From: Lycium barbarum
Lineage: Eukaryota; Streptophyta; Magnoliopsida; Solanales; Solanaceae
Direction: 5' to 3'
Length of the DNA stretch: 64,000 nucleotides
NCBI RefSeq assembly: GCF_019175385.1
Contig: NC_083345.1
Span: forward strand, 112,764,480-112,828,479
Shown here: in pieces, positions 25,429 to 36,425 of the stretch
Numbering within the stretch: the stretch's first letter is position 1
Layout: each line of letters opens with the position of its first letter
Notes under the pieces: model-generated
What the model saw: the letters and a program-made list of their open reading frames with translations, nothing else
What the model was told of the DNA's origin: nothing
The model's database searches: none
Position numbers and translations under genes: made by a program

Positions 25429-26358
25429 TGATAACAACGCGGATAGCGGGAGACTTTAGAATTAGAAATTAGAAAGAGGGACGGATTGATTCTTGAGAAA
25501 GAAGAACACAAGTTCAAGTATTTGATACTTAAAATGTTGTTTAATAGTTAAAGAATGAATTGAATCAATTAAGAAGAAGAAGAAAGGGAGGGAGGGAACT
25601 CAAACGAGGAATCTTACCATTGAACGATCCAAGTTACGGTTCAAAGTAGAACAAAAAGGGAATAACCCAAAAGAGAACCTCAAAGGTCTCCACAAGCCAC
25701 AAGGCTATTATATTAATATTAATCAAACTTGGTTCCAATGAAAAAGAAACATCCCTTTATATGGGAGAAATGGTGGCTGCCACCCTAAAAAAAATAAAAA
25801 ACATTCTAGACTTCAAAGTTGGTCAAATTAAATTAATTCAGGTGCAATTTCCAAGCTGCAAAGAAGACCACCAATTCTTTGTTCCAAGGTGCATAGAAGA
25901 CCACCAACACTTGTTCTAATGTGCATAGAAGACCACCAAACATTTGTTCCAATGTGCATAAAAGTCCACCAACACTTTGTTCAATAAAAACATTAAATGT
26001 AGTCAACATAGCATTAAATGATCTTCTAGAAACACAAGTATGGGCTGCTGAACTTGTTCCTTCTTTGGGCATTTTTTGGGCCATAATTCAACTCACCTTG
26101 GTCTTCAATTTGGGCCTCTAATTAGTATTAAGACTTTCCCAAAAGATCTACTTTGGGCTGGAGCTATTCCTCCATTACAAGACATGTTTTCATTACCAAA
26201 TGAAGCCCATTAAAGCATATATATATTTTTTAGTCTTCAATGAAAATTAAGCTTCCTTGGTTGCTGTCATTCTCCCTCTCTTATACAAGATTCGTCCCGA
26301 ATCTTAGTGGTGACCTTTTTTGCTCCTTAATGCATTTGAGCCTCCATGGTTGCTATCA
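25429..26358 (-). repeat. 5' LTR, non-autonomous element
   Basis: The minus strand begins TGATAGCAACC and ends GTTGTTATCA. It has the same length as the 3' LTR, with no net insertion or deletion. Confidence 0.93.
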
Positions 26359-27133
26359 CTTACCACCAAGAATCTTCTCCGAGAATACTCTAGAATTGCT
26401 CCCACTAGCTCAGATTTCGGAATAGTAACAAATGAGGGACTTAGGGCATTTAACACTTCATTTGATGAAATAGCTGCCCGTCACCTGCTTCCCCGACGAG
26501 ATTAACGCTCCAGCGGCGTCGCTCCAGTGGTCCCAAGACCGCTATAGCGGTCATGCCCAAATGGCACATGCCACTTCAGTGGAAGGGTGAACGCTATAAC
26601 GGTACCGCTGTTGCGGTGCTGGTGCCGCCAAAGCGGGCACTAGACACCAAAAAGATTTCAAGTTTCACAACTCAATCCGAATTTCTGACTAAATCCTGAG
26701 GCCATCTGCTCACAAATCATATACACAGACACACATAAATACACACTACAAACGCACCTGTGGCCTCGAAATTCCCAACAGAGGTCTCGTTGACCAAGTC
26801 AACTCCCGATACCTCAATTCCAACTTCCCAACCCAAGTCCCAAATTGCACCCGAGTGCATTAGGAACCAAACCAAATATGCACACAAGTTCTAAATGACC
26901 ATCAGGACCTCTTGAAATCAACGAATTTTCAAAAAAGGTTCGTTTATCCAAAAGTCAACTTTGAGTCAACTCTTTTTCGCTTAAAGCTATTTTTTCCCAA
27001 AAATTCACCAAAATCAACCCCGAACATCTCGAGAAGTGTGTCAATGGTCCCCTTGAATTAAAAGTGAGCTAACTAGGCTAGGGGAAGGGTCAAAAGTGTC
27101 AAAAAAACTATAACGACCAAGCGGGTCGTTACA

Positions 27134-29228
27134 ATTGCCTGATTAGTGTTGTAAATGCTAGCTGCATCTTAACATGCTAGCCCTCTGGTGTACCTGAACT
27201 TGTTTTCCCATTTCTCTGTGTTTGTTGTCCTTGAAAGTATCACATGAATTCACAGAAGTTAATTTCTTATCAAAACACAATGTGCAATCAGAATGTTTGG
27301 TGCCTACTGGTATTTTATATAGAATAGGTTCACTCTGTTCTTTACATGAGGCTGTCATCAAGAATGAATCATCTAGATCATATATCTACCTTGTTAAAGA
27401 AGTTCAAGAATCTTGCCTTGCATCCTTGCTATGTTCATGTTTAGTTAGCTGTGTCTGAAGTCTATAACTATGACTAACTCATGACATCCTGCACCATTAT
27501 TTCTTTGTGATCTTGTTGTTCTCTGAGCATCTGTACTTAGTATGAATCAAGTTAAGGACCTGCATGATGTATGCTAGAGTAATAAGATGATATTGTGACA
27601 TACCTAAGAGGCTGTGACTTGGGGTTTGATTGACCATAGGTATGACTTACCCAGAGCCAGGAGGAAAGATATAAGGCTTGGAGTTTCTATTCAAGCTTAG
27701 CCTGGTCCTCTTCACTCTAAGCTACTAGGGTTCCCCTACGTAAAGTCATACCCCATGGGACCCTCTGAGTTAAAATGAGTAAGAATCTGTGGGAAATGCA
27801 TGTTGGTTTATTCTTTGAAGGTTTAAAATAATTTGAAATGCTTCACTCTTTCAAAACACTACATTAATGGTTTATCTGATCCTTTGAGTTTTGCTGTGTG
27901 TATGCCATGTTGCACTTGCCTTTATTTTCTTTGATGCCATTTCTGCACCCTTGAAAATAATTCTCGAATGTTAAGCATGATAAGAAGATCTCTTTTCTGA
28001 ACCTAAAGGCTATTTTTGTTTGAATATATAAGGGAAATACACCTGAATATACCAGGTATATCCAGTTATGTATACATATAGCCTGTAAAAACTGATATAT
28101 TTGGTATATCACTCGTGAGAGTCCATCATTATTGGTTTTGTTATTTAAGTTTTCTGTTTGATTTTGGGCTTACGCGTCTATACTTTGTTGTTAGGGTTTG
28201 GCTCTATTTATTGTCATTTAATGCCATTTGGGCTACAACCTTAGGCCGTAGTTATCTTAAGTTGAACTTGTTGGCTTATTTGAACCTTTCTTTGTGTATA
28301 CTACTTTGGTTTGGACTTCTTGCATGATTTAAGTTAATAACTTGAACATGTGTTTATATACATGTGTTTATAATTATATCTTATCCTGTATTAAGCAAAT
28401 AGTTCATTCCAAAATGCTTGTCTAATCTTACCATTTTTTTTTCTACTTCGTGTTGCATGTGAAACCTCGTGGGCCACTTGGGCCACTGCCTTCCGCTTGA
28501 AACCAATTCGGCCTCAGGCCCTTCTCCTTTATTCAATCGAGTCCGCATGATTATAGAAAGGGAAGGTAATATATTGAAGGCCTAATCATAGGTGAAAATG
28601 GTCATTGGTGGGCTTAGGTAGGCCCACCAGTCATAAAATCTCGTCCCTTACTCTCTTTTATATATTACTTGTATATATTGTATGTATAATATTGTATGTA
28701 TTACAATGTATGAATATTGAAACCCTTTATATGCTTAGAATTTAGGGAATGCGCTAGTATTATTAGAAAGTCGCCAAAACCATTTTCAAAACTTGCCTAT
28801 TTCTCTAATACATGCATGAAATCGGACTAACTACAAGATTTCTTAAGATAAAACTTGTTTGGATATATGGTTGAGCCTAAACGATCAGAAAAAAGAAAAT
28901 GAGGATAAGTGACATTTTGGGCCTTCTGCCCCTTTTAAGAACCTAGAAATGTGACGAATGTTGTTTTGGGCCTCAAGCCCACTTTGAGATCAAGAGGACC
29001 ATCTTGGAGTCAATTAAATCGGAAGAAAAAATATTTTCACAAATTTGGACTAATTCTTGTAACTTAAATAAAATTCAGAATCTCTTTTAAGTAACATTAT
29101 AAGATTGAATTGGGACCTAATTTTCGTACGAAAAGATTAAAAGTATTAGTCTTTTCCAATGTAGGTCATTTGACCAAACTATATTATAATACTATGCCGT
29201 TTTAGTATATTTTCATTGTTGTCTATAT
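27134..29228. other. Non-coding segment
   Basis: No gene is supported. Open frames up to about 80 codons have no domain or splice context that I could defend. Text near 28450-28640, with GGGCCACTTGGGCCACTGC and GGTGGGCTTAGGTAGGCCCA, has the feel of long-LTR sequence. The segment is the right flank of the gypsy insertion and may continue 7213-8904. Confidence 0.35.
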
Positions 29229-32200
29229 TGACACTCAATTTTGTCCCGCCTTTCCTCCAAAATATTTATTTGCGTTTCTAATATTTTTGATAACTTAAGA
29301 ATAGTTATTTATATTTTATTACAATTTAGCTCTTATTAATATCGTCGTTTTCATTATCCAACTATATTTGTTGGCTATTATCATTATTATTACCGTTATT
29401 ATTATAATTATTAACATTATTATTATTATTATATTGCGATCACTTAATCATAATCGTCATGATCAATTTATACATCTTACACATTGCATTTTATATATAT
29501 ATTTAGACGATAGCATTTACTTACTTTTAAACTTTATAAATATTATCGTCAACTATTACGATATTGTATAATTTTAATTTTTGATTAAGTAATATTTTAT
29601 CACGCGCTAATATTAATGAACTAGAGAGCATCTTTCATCTTAACTTAGAAGCCCAAGAGAAGGCTTAAGGAAGAAAGGGCCATCAGTTTCAGCCCAAATT
29701 CGCAACCCATTAAACCAATAGAAGAGTCCACCCCATAATTATTTTAACTCATTTTGTTTTTCAAACCTAGTTCCCATCCCACATATTCATCTGCACGTGT
29801 CCCTCATCCATTTTCCCTTTCAAGCAAAAGCTCCAGTACCCTACATCAATGGCAGTGGCTTGCCCTCTCCATTTTCATAAAAGTCTTCAGATCTTGGCAT
29901 GTCCACTGACAGAAGGACGCTCTCCCTTTCATATTTGACCAAAATTATTCTAAATATAGAGGTACATGTCATCTTCACTCGATATTTTCACTCTGCCTTC
30001 TTCCATTTCGGGCACAAATCTGACCAAGATTCAAACGGGCATTTTGACTCAAGATTCAAACCTGATGCTCTAAGAATCCCGCCCAAAAAACATCCCAAAA
30101 CCCTAGCTCGTAGGTATAAATATTCGTCTTGCATCCATTTTAGGACCACGATTTTTTGGAGCCATCACCCTTCACTTTAAATTACTGTTGAAACCAAACT
30201 TTACTCTAAAAAAGGGGTACTTTTGTTTCTGTCAAGATTTCGGACTCAAAGGGTTTTCCGAGTGTAAAGTGGTCAAAGTTTGAGCCTTAGATCGGTGACC
30301 TAAAAGCCCTAGTTCGCTGCACCCGAAAAAGGTCAGTAATTCTCCTCCTCTTTTTTTTCATTTCTTTTGTTAGTCCTGTAGCTGTTCTCTTTTTGTTTGG
30401 TATATTTATACATTTTTAGTACTGTTTTCTGTTTGCTGCTCATTCAAAATGGTGGGACAAGTTAGCTTCTGTATGTTTTCTAATTTTTGAATGGATTAGT
30501 TTAAATTTTAGTCTTGTTTGAGTTATTAATGTTTTTTTTTTATTTCGCTTCACAAATGTTAGGTATGAGTTTGGGTTTTAATTGTTCTTAGTTTCCATGG
30601 CTTTTTTTTTTGTTTGTTGTGTCTTAATTTAAGTTTACGAGGGATAGGTGTAATGAGTACTCTTAATATTCATATAAATGGTGCGAGGTTTACTTTGATA
30701 GCTATATTGATTTGTTGAGATGCAGATATGGTTATCTTGATGTTAGTTTGAAATCAATAAATAGAATCCTTCCTCAGTCTTTCATGTCGACTGAAGGGCC
30801 TGTGTAGGTAAATAGGTGGTAATTTTTAGTAGGTAAATAGGTGGTAATTTTTAGGTATTTTCTCAATTTTGAATGTCGTAGCATCTACTTATAATGGTCA
30901 GCATATGTGGATGTTTCTCAGTTAATATCAAGATGCAGGTCTTTCGCTTAAATAATAGCTCCTTATTCGTTTGTTTAAAATCAACCTTAATCTAATCTCT
31001 TTTAATTCATGTCAAGTCTAAAGCTCTAAAACTGGTCAGTTAGCTTATTATTCGGAGTAGCTCTTTCCGCTTTATTTTAAAAGAATGTGAGAAGTAAATA
31101 GAAGAAGTGCTTAGCTAAGACATTGTTTCCTTTAAATTGACAGAGTTGTCTCCTTGTTTGATTTCAATTCTTAGAGATATCACTAGTTTGCCTTTTCCAA
31201 AATGCCCCCCCCCCCCCCCCCTCTCTAATTTTGTTTCCTCATGATCAACTAGCAAATTAGGTTATATACTATGTTATATTCATTTAAGTCATTGTTTTTC
31301 TCCATGGAGATTGGTCTCAAAACTTGAAGAAGCTTGCTAACACTTTCAGCTAGTTTCCCTTAATTTTTAACAAGCTGGTTAGTTCGGATTTTGCATAGAT
31401 AAAGTGTTTCTGCCATAGCGGTTTAAGTGCAATTAATTTGGACTGTGTGGATCAATATTAATACTGTTTTAGCTTGAATATAGAGGTTTAATGTGAGTTC
31501 AAGGTGGATGCATTCCCTGTTTGCATAACTGATTAGTGCATCTTAGCTTCAGCTTCTTGTTATGATCAATCTTGAGTCGACATTAATAAAGATTTAATTA
31601 GCAGAATGATATGTGATCGAGTTTTACTTAAGTTTATTTTGCGTAGCTATGTGAGAAGACATATAAAAGTTGACTCTTTCTTTTAAAACTAGTGCGGAGA
31701 GTTGCTAGACACCTTTGTTTGTAGTTCAGCAGTGTTATTCCTTCTAATTTTTTTTCCTCTGTCTTGTCTGAAGAAATATGATACCAGATTAGTCTAGGAT
31801 TAAGTTTGTGTAAGATTTTTTTTAAAAAACTGTGTTGAGTTTAAATCAGGTACTTATAGGTGTCCTGACGATGTAAAAGATAAATCTTTCTTTTATGAGT
31901 TGCCATGTCTAATTTGAGTTCATTTATGTCTTAATGAAGGGAAATGACCTGTTTTTTATTTTTTATCACTAATAGTCTGAGGTGCAGCACGAGCTTGTCA
32001 TCACGCACAAACTAATTTTTAGCATGTAACTAAGTCCTTTAAGTCAATGACAGTCTTAAAGATCCTAAATGCTTCTCTGTTCTGTTTTGTTTGCTTGAAA
32101 TATGCATTTGTTTAAGTGTTGAAGTTTTAACTTGCTCAAAACTTTTTTTTTAAAAAAAAGTCGTTTGTCTTAAACTAAGTAATTGAGGTAATGTTCTAAA

Positions 32201-33623
32201 GTTTATTAGGATCTTGTTCAAATCTGCTTCCTTGACTTGCTTAGTGATGGTCTTATTTGGATAGTTTAGAAGCAGAGGAAGAGCTTATTTTAAAAAAAAA
32301 TAGGAATACTGTTGTTGAGATTTAGTTTTACATAATCTGTTTTTTTTTTAATCATATATTTCCAGCATGCTTGAGGTATAAAATACTTATCTAAGTTTGG
32401 TTCAATATGTTAAGTGACTTTTACTGTATTTTATTTATGCTTGTTGTCTATTTTTTTTTTATTAAGCACCGGGTGTCCGGGTCTCTTTGAGCCCCGACTA
32501 ATCCCGGGGGTGCACAGGCCCTCGGCAAGGAGTTTCCCGCAAGTGCACCACGGGTAATTCAGGGTTTTACCCCAGTCCGATGGCCCTCAGAAATTGTTTG
32601 CACCCAATGAGTTTCGAACTTGAGACCTTGAAAGGGAGCACCCCAAGGCTCAAGCCAATTACCACCAGGTCAACCCCTGAGGGTTCTTGTTGTCTATTAT
32701 AAAATCTTTTCTATTATAAAAGCATGTCGGTGCTCTAATTCTCTCTTTTCTGGTTTCTTCTTTTTGCATGATCACCGGAGCCGACGAGTCTCACTTGAGA
32801 CTCAACGACGCCGCACGGAGCCAACATGACATCATTCCTTCTTGTTTCTGTTGAATAACGAGCCTGACAGTTTACTATCCCCGGAAAATTGGATGGAAAA
32901 CTTGTTTTTCATCTTATGTCCTTTTATTCTTTTCTTCCTGGTTGCTAACGTTACTTATGAGTTTGTGTGTCATAAATTTAAATCATTACGGGATTAATAA
33001 TTAGACTATTCGATTATTTAGAATTTTTCTACTTCCTGATATTAATAAGTATTTATTGAGGATAATACCTAGATATAAAGATTTAAGTAGTGATAGTAGT
33101 TGCCCATTTTCATCCAGAAATATGTATAAAGTTTTAACTTTGGAGACATGCTTGGAAAACAATTTTTGTTTCGGATACAGTAATTTGCTGCTATTACGTA
33201 ACTTTAGTTAAAAAAAATCATTTTTTTAACAATTCTATCTAATCTATTAAAAGGTTTTAAGTTTAGCTTATTTTTGGTGGAATGACGATCTAAACTTTTA
33301 CCCCATTTTGTGTTCAAGTACTTTTTTTTGAGAATTAAGCCTTCAAATTTAAAAGCAGGACATTTTAAACGATTTAAAAAATTTATATCAACTTGTCAAA
33401 CAAAATGTATTATTTAGCACTTATGTTTTAACAACCTTTCAACGCCTATTTTATTAACCTAAGTTTGATCGGTAACCGTAGCTAACGGATTCTAATGGAT
33501 GCTTAAGACCTTCCCATTAGGATATTTAGAACCCTTACCTAGAATCTATTTGGCTCGTAAGACTTTGAAAAAAATGGAGTTTAATTTAGTTTTACCTTAG
33601 TAATTAATAATTAGGTGTCCTAA
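29229..33623 (+). other. Probable long LTR, non-coding
   Basis: It starts TGACACTCAATTTTGTCCCG, the same start as 63088 (TGACACCCAATTTTGTCCCG), and the two copies stay alignable for about 400 bases. Downstream are a TATAAATA at 30114-30121 and T-rich leader-like sequence. GTGGCGACTC phrases near 33645 recall the ends of Ogre/Tat-type LTRs. The 3' limit and any internal domain are not visible, so the family is a guess. A SINE lies inside at 32453-32685. Confidence 0.45.
32453..32685 (-). mobile_element. tRNA-derived SINE
   Basis: The minus strand carries an A-box-like TGGTGGTAATTGG, a B-box AGTTCGAAAC about 40 bases on and an A-rich 3' tail (the T run at 32451-32460). A perfect 13-bp target duplication CTTGTTGTCTATT flanks it (32440-32452 and 32686-32698). 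Its GC content is far above the surroundings. It has no coding capacity; it would be transcribed by RNA polymerase III and mobilised by a LINE. Confidence 0.92.
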
Positions 33624-35340
33624 TTTACCATTAAAATAATTAGGTGGCGACTCATTAAGTTAAATAATGTAGGAATCACCAATATGTCGTACTCTACTTT
33701 GACTTGGTTAAAAAGGAGTATAACAGTCAAATTTATTGCCGCTTAAGGTCTGGAATCATTAGCTTCTGCATGACGCCGATCTCAAACAAGTGGTATAAGC
33801 GCCAATGACTCAACGAGGTTGAAGACAGGTTCAAGGTGGATCAGTTCAAGTTTCAACTAACTCAACGATAATGAAGATTTTTGTCCAAAAAAAAATCTAG
33901 AGTACTACATGTGGATACAATTTTCAATCGTATTTTCAGCAATCCTGTTGCTGCATATTTTTAAAGCAAAAATTATTTTTAACTCATGCTTACTTTAACG
34001 CATGAGTTCTAATTTTCAACTCATGCTTACTTTTAACGTATGAGCTCAAATTTTCAACCCTTGCTTACTTTAAACGCTTGGGCCTAATTCAACCCATGTT
34101 CATTTTTAACACATGGCTCCACTTTCAGCCTGTGCTCGCTTTTAAGGCACAAGGCTTAAATTTTTAACTATACCTACTTTTAAAAATGACAAGCAGCAGT
34201 GATGAAGATTATGTGAGGAGGAAAAATAAAGATTATTTTGCCCGAAATCCAGGCCAAGGGGAGTTTTGTTATGGATTGCTTGAATTCGCTAACTTATTTG
34301 GATTCTACACCATAATTGTGTTTTACTCCAAAAAGTTTAACTTGGTGGAAAAGATCTTTTTAGTAGAAAAGGACTTTTCCATGTCTATCCTTTTTCATGG
34401 AGGAGAAGTTTCAAACATCTACAAATAGAAGATCTTTCTTCTCATACAGAAATTAGTTTACCATTAAAATAATTAGGTGGCGACTCCTTAAGTTAAATAA
34501 TGTAGGCATCACCAATATGTCGTACTCTACTTTGACTTGGTTAAAAAGGAGTATAACAGTCAAATTTATTGCCGCTTAAGGTCTGGAATCATTAGCTTCT
34601 GCATGACGCCGATCTCAAACAAGTGGTATAAGCGCCAATGACTCAACGAGGTTGAAGACAGGTTCAAGGTGGATCAGTTCAAGTTTCAACTAACTCAACG
34701 ATAATGAAGATTTTTGTCCAAAAAAAAATCTAGAGTACTACATGTGGATACAATTTTCAACCCATGTTCTTTTTTAACGCGTGGCTCCACTTTCAACTTG
34801 TGCTCACTTTTAAAGCACAAGGATCAAATTTTCAACCACACCTACTTTTAATCATGACAAGTAGTAGTGATGAAGTTTATGTGAAGAAGGAAGATGGAGA
34901 TTATTTTTCTAGATAAGTTAGGCCAAGGGGAGATATGTTAGGGATTGCCCTGAATTTCCTAACTTATTTGGATTCTACACCATAATTGTGTTTTACTCTA
35001 AAAAGTTTAACTTGGTGGAAAAGATTTTGTTTTTAGTAGAAANNNNNNNNNNNNNNNNNNNNNNNNNNNNNNNNNNNNNNNNNNNNNNNNNNNNNNNNNN
35101 NNNNNNNNNNNNNNNNNNNNNNNNNNNNNNNNNNNNNNNNNNNNNNNNNNNNNNNNNNNNNNNNNNNNNNNNNNNNNNNNNNNNNNNNNNNNNNNNNNNN
35201 NNNNNNNNNNNNNNNNNNNNNNNNNNNNNNNNNNNNNNNNNNNNNNNNNNNNNNNNNNNNNNNNNNNNTTCCTTGTATGTCCTTTTTTCACGAAGGAGAT
35301 GTTTCAAACATATATAAATAGAAGATATTTCTTCTCATGC
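33624..35340 (+). repeat. 833-bp tandem duplication with hairpins
   Basis: Unit A (33624-34456) and unit B (34457 to about 35340) both start TTTACCATTAAAATAATTAG. The first 300 bases are almost identical (33624-33928 and 34457-34761). Unit A then has five hairpin-forming repeats; unit B keeps only the last two. Both end in a promoter-like tract with a TATA box (TATATAAATAGAAGA in unit B at 35311-35325) and TTTCTTCTCAT. It looks like part of an LTR and leader. A third piece of the start region recurs at 35510-35560. Confidence 0.75.
35043..35268. other. Assembly gap, 226 N
   Basis: Unknown bases lie inside unit B of the duplication. In unit A the corresponding bases between AGTAGAAA and the next matched block number only about ten. 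Open frames across this gap are artefacts. Confidence 0.99.
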
Positions 35341-36411
35341 ATAAACACAAAAAAACAATAGCATGCATAATGTAGTCATTAAAGAGTCTCGTTTAAGGGG
35401 ATCTCTCAATAGATTTTATGCTTTTAATATTAGTTTTTATCAATAAGTAGGTCATTTGACCAAACCATATTATAATACCATGCCGTTTTAGTATATTTTC
35501 GTTGTGGTCTAATTTATCGTCGATCAAGATCTACAATCATTAGCTTCTGCATGAAGTTCTGATTATTTTGATCCCAACAAGTAGGGCTCTGTTAGTAGCA
35601 CGAATTAACCAAATATGTTACGGCGATGGCATAAATATACTGAATTATTAACAAGTGACATGGATGAGCCATTTCAGATAATTCGATGGCATATTTGAGC
35701 TTTGTCCCTTTGCTATGTGATAACAAACGAATACGATGAAACAAAATTATTTTCTATGAATTGATCACACTCTAATAGTCCTTTGTTTTCTGGTTTGCCT
35801 CAAAGATTGTCTCACTATCGCTAAAATCGAGTTGGGTGTTATTTCATGATACCACATTGTTGTCAGCAAATCCAAATTTCTTATTCAGTTATTCTCATAT
35901 ATCAGTGGGAACGATCCTAATTAGGATTGAGAGTTGTTACTGTCTTAGGACAAACAGTAAGACCGGAAGCAATCATTGACATCAGTTTAATAATCCTCAC
36001 ATGCATAATTTTCCGTATTACAGTGAGAGAGCAGAAATTAAAAATTTCGACAAGGATGAAAATTCTAACTGATAAATAGAGCAGAATGAACATTACAGCT
36101 GAAAACCCCACCTTTCCCCTATTGAAGGGTGTTTTGTTTTTGGCATCCTATAAATAATATCTTTTCATTTCATTGTTATCATCTTTGAAGAAGGTGAAAT
36201 AGCAATACCCTATGTTTTCTGTTTAACCCATTCTTCCTCATTCCTTTGAATTTTAATCCAATAGCTTATAAATATTCATTTTCTTCCTTCACTGCATATC
36301 ATATTCCTTCTCAGTTTGTTTGGTTCATTCCAAAACTTAGATTGTAACAATTATCTCTAGGGGTGGAGAAAAACTCTTAATTCTGCCAATGACAAAACAA
36401 ACCATCCGAAT
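35341..36411. other. Non-coding segment before the LINE
   Basis: A 65-bp piece (35447-35511) repeats 29161-29225. The remainder shows no gene. A TATAAATA at 36266-36273 followed by pyrimidine-rich sequence could be an old promoter, but nothing downstream confirms it. Confidence 0.35.
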
Positions 36412-36425
36412 AAGGCTATTTATGT

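Larger units (their letters stand above)
21219..26358 (-). mobile_element. Complete non-autonomous LTR retroelement
   Basis: Two LTRs of exactly 930 bp are flanked by a perfect 5-bp duplication CTTAC (21214-21218 and 26359-26363). A textbook tRNA-Met primer site and a polypurine tract lie in the right places. The 3.3 kb internal region has no reverse transcriptase, RNase H or integrase, so the element would depend on enzymes supplied in trans. It carries a protease-like frame and acidic, low-complexity frames of unknown function. It inserted into the 5' LTR of the larger gypsy element. Confidence 0.93.
19266..27133 (-). repeat. 5' LTR of gypsy element, split by insertion
   Basis: The ends are TGTAACGACCC (minus strand, at 27133) and GGGTCGTGACA (at 19266). 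Without the element at 21219-26358 and one copy of its 5-bp duplication, the LTR is about 2.7 kb. The U3-side part (26364-27133) holds palindromes built on CCGCTATAGCGG. The rest (19266-21213) is non-coding; its short open frames have no recognisable product. Confidence 0.85.

Noticed and set aside
34988..35317. Open frames of about 100 codons across the N gap, both strands
   Set aside because: They consist almost entirely of unknown bases; the flanking codons have no similarity to a protein.
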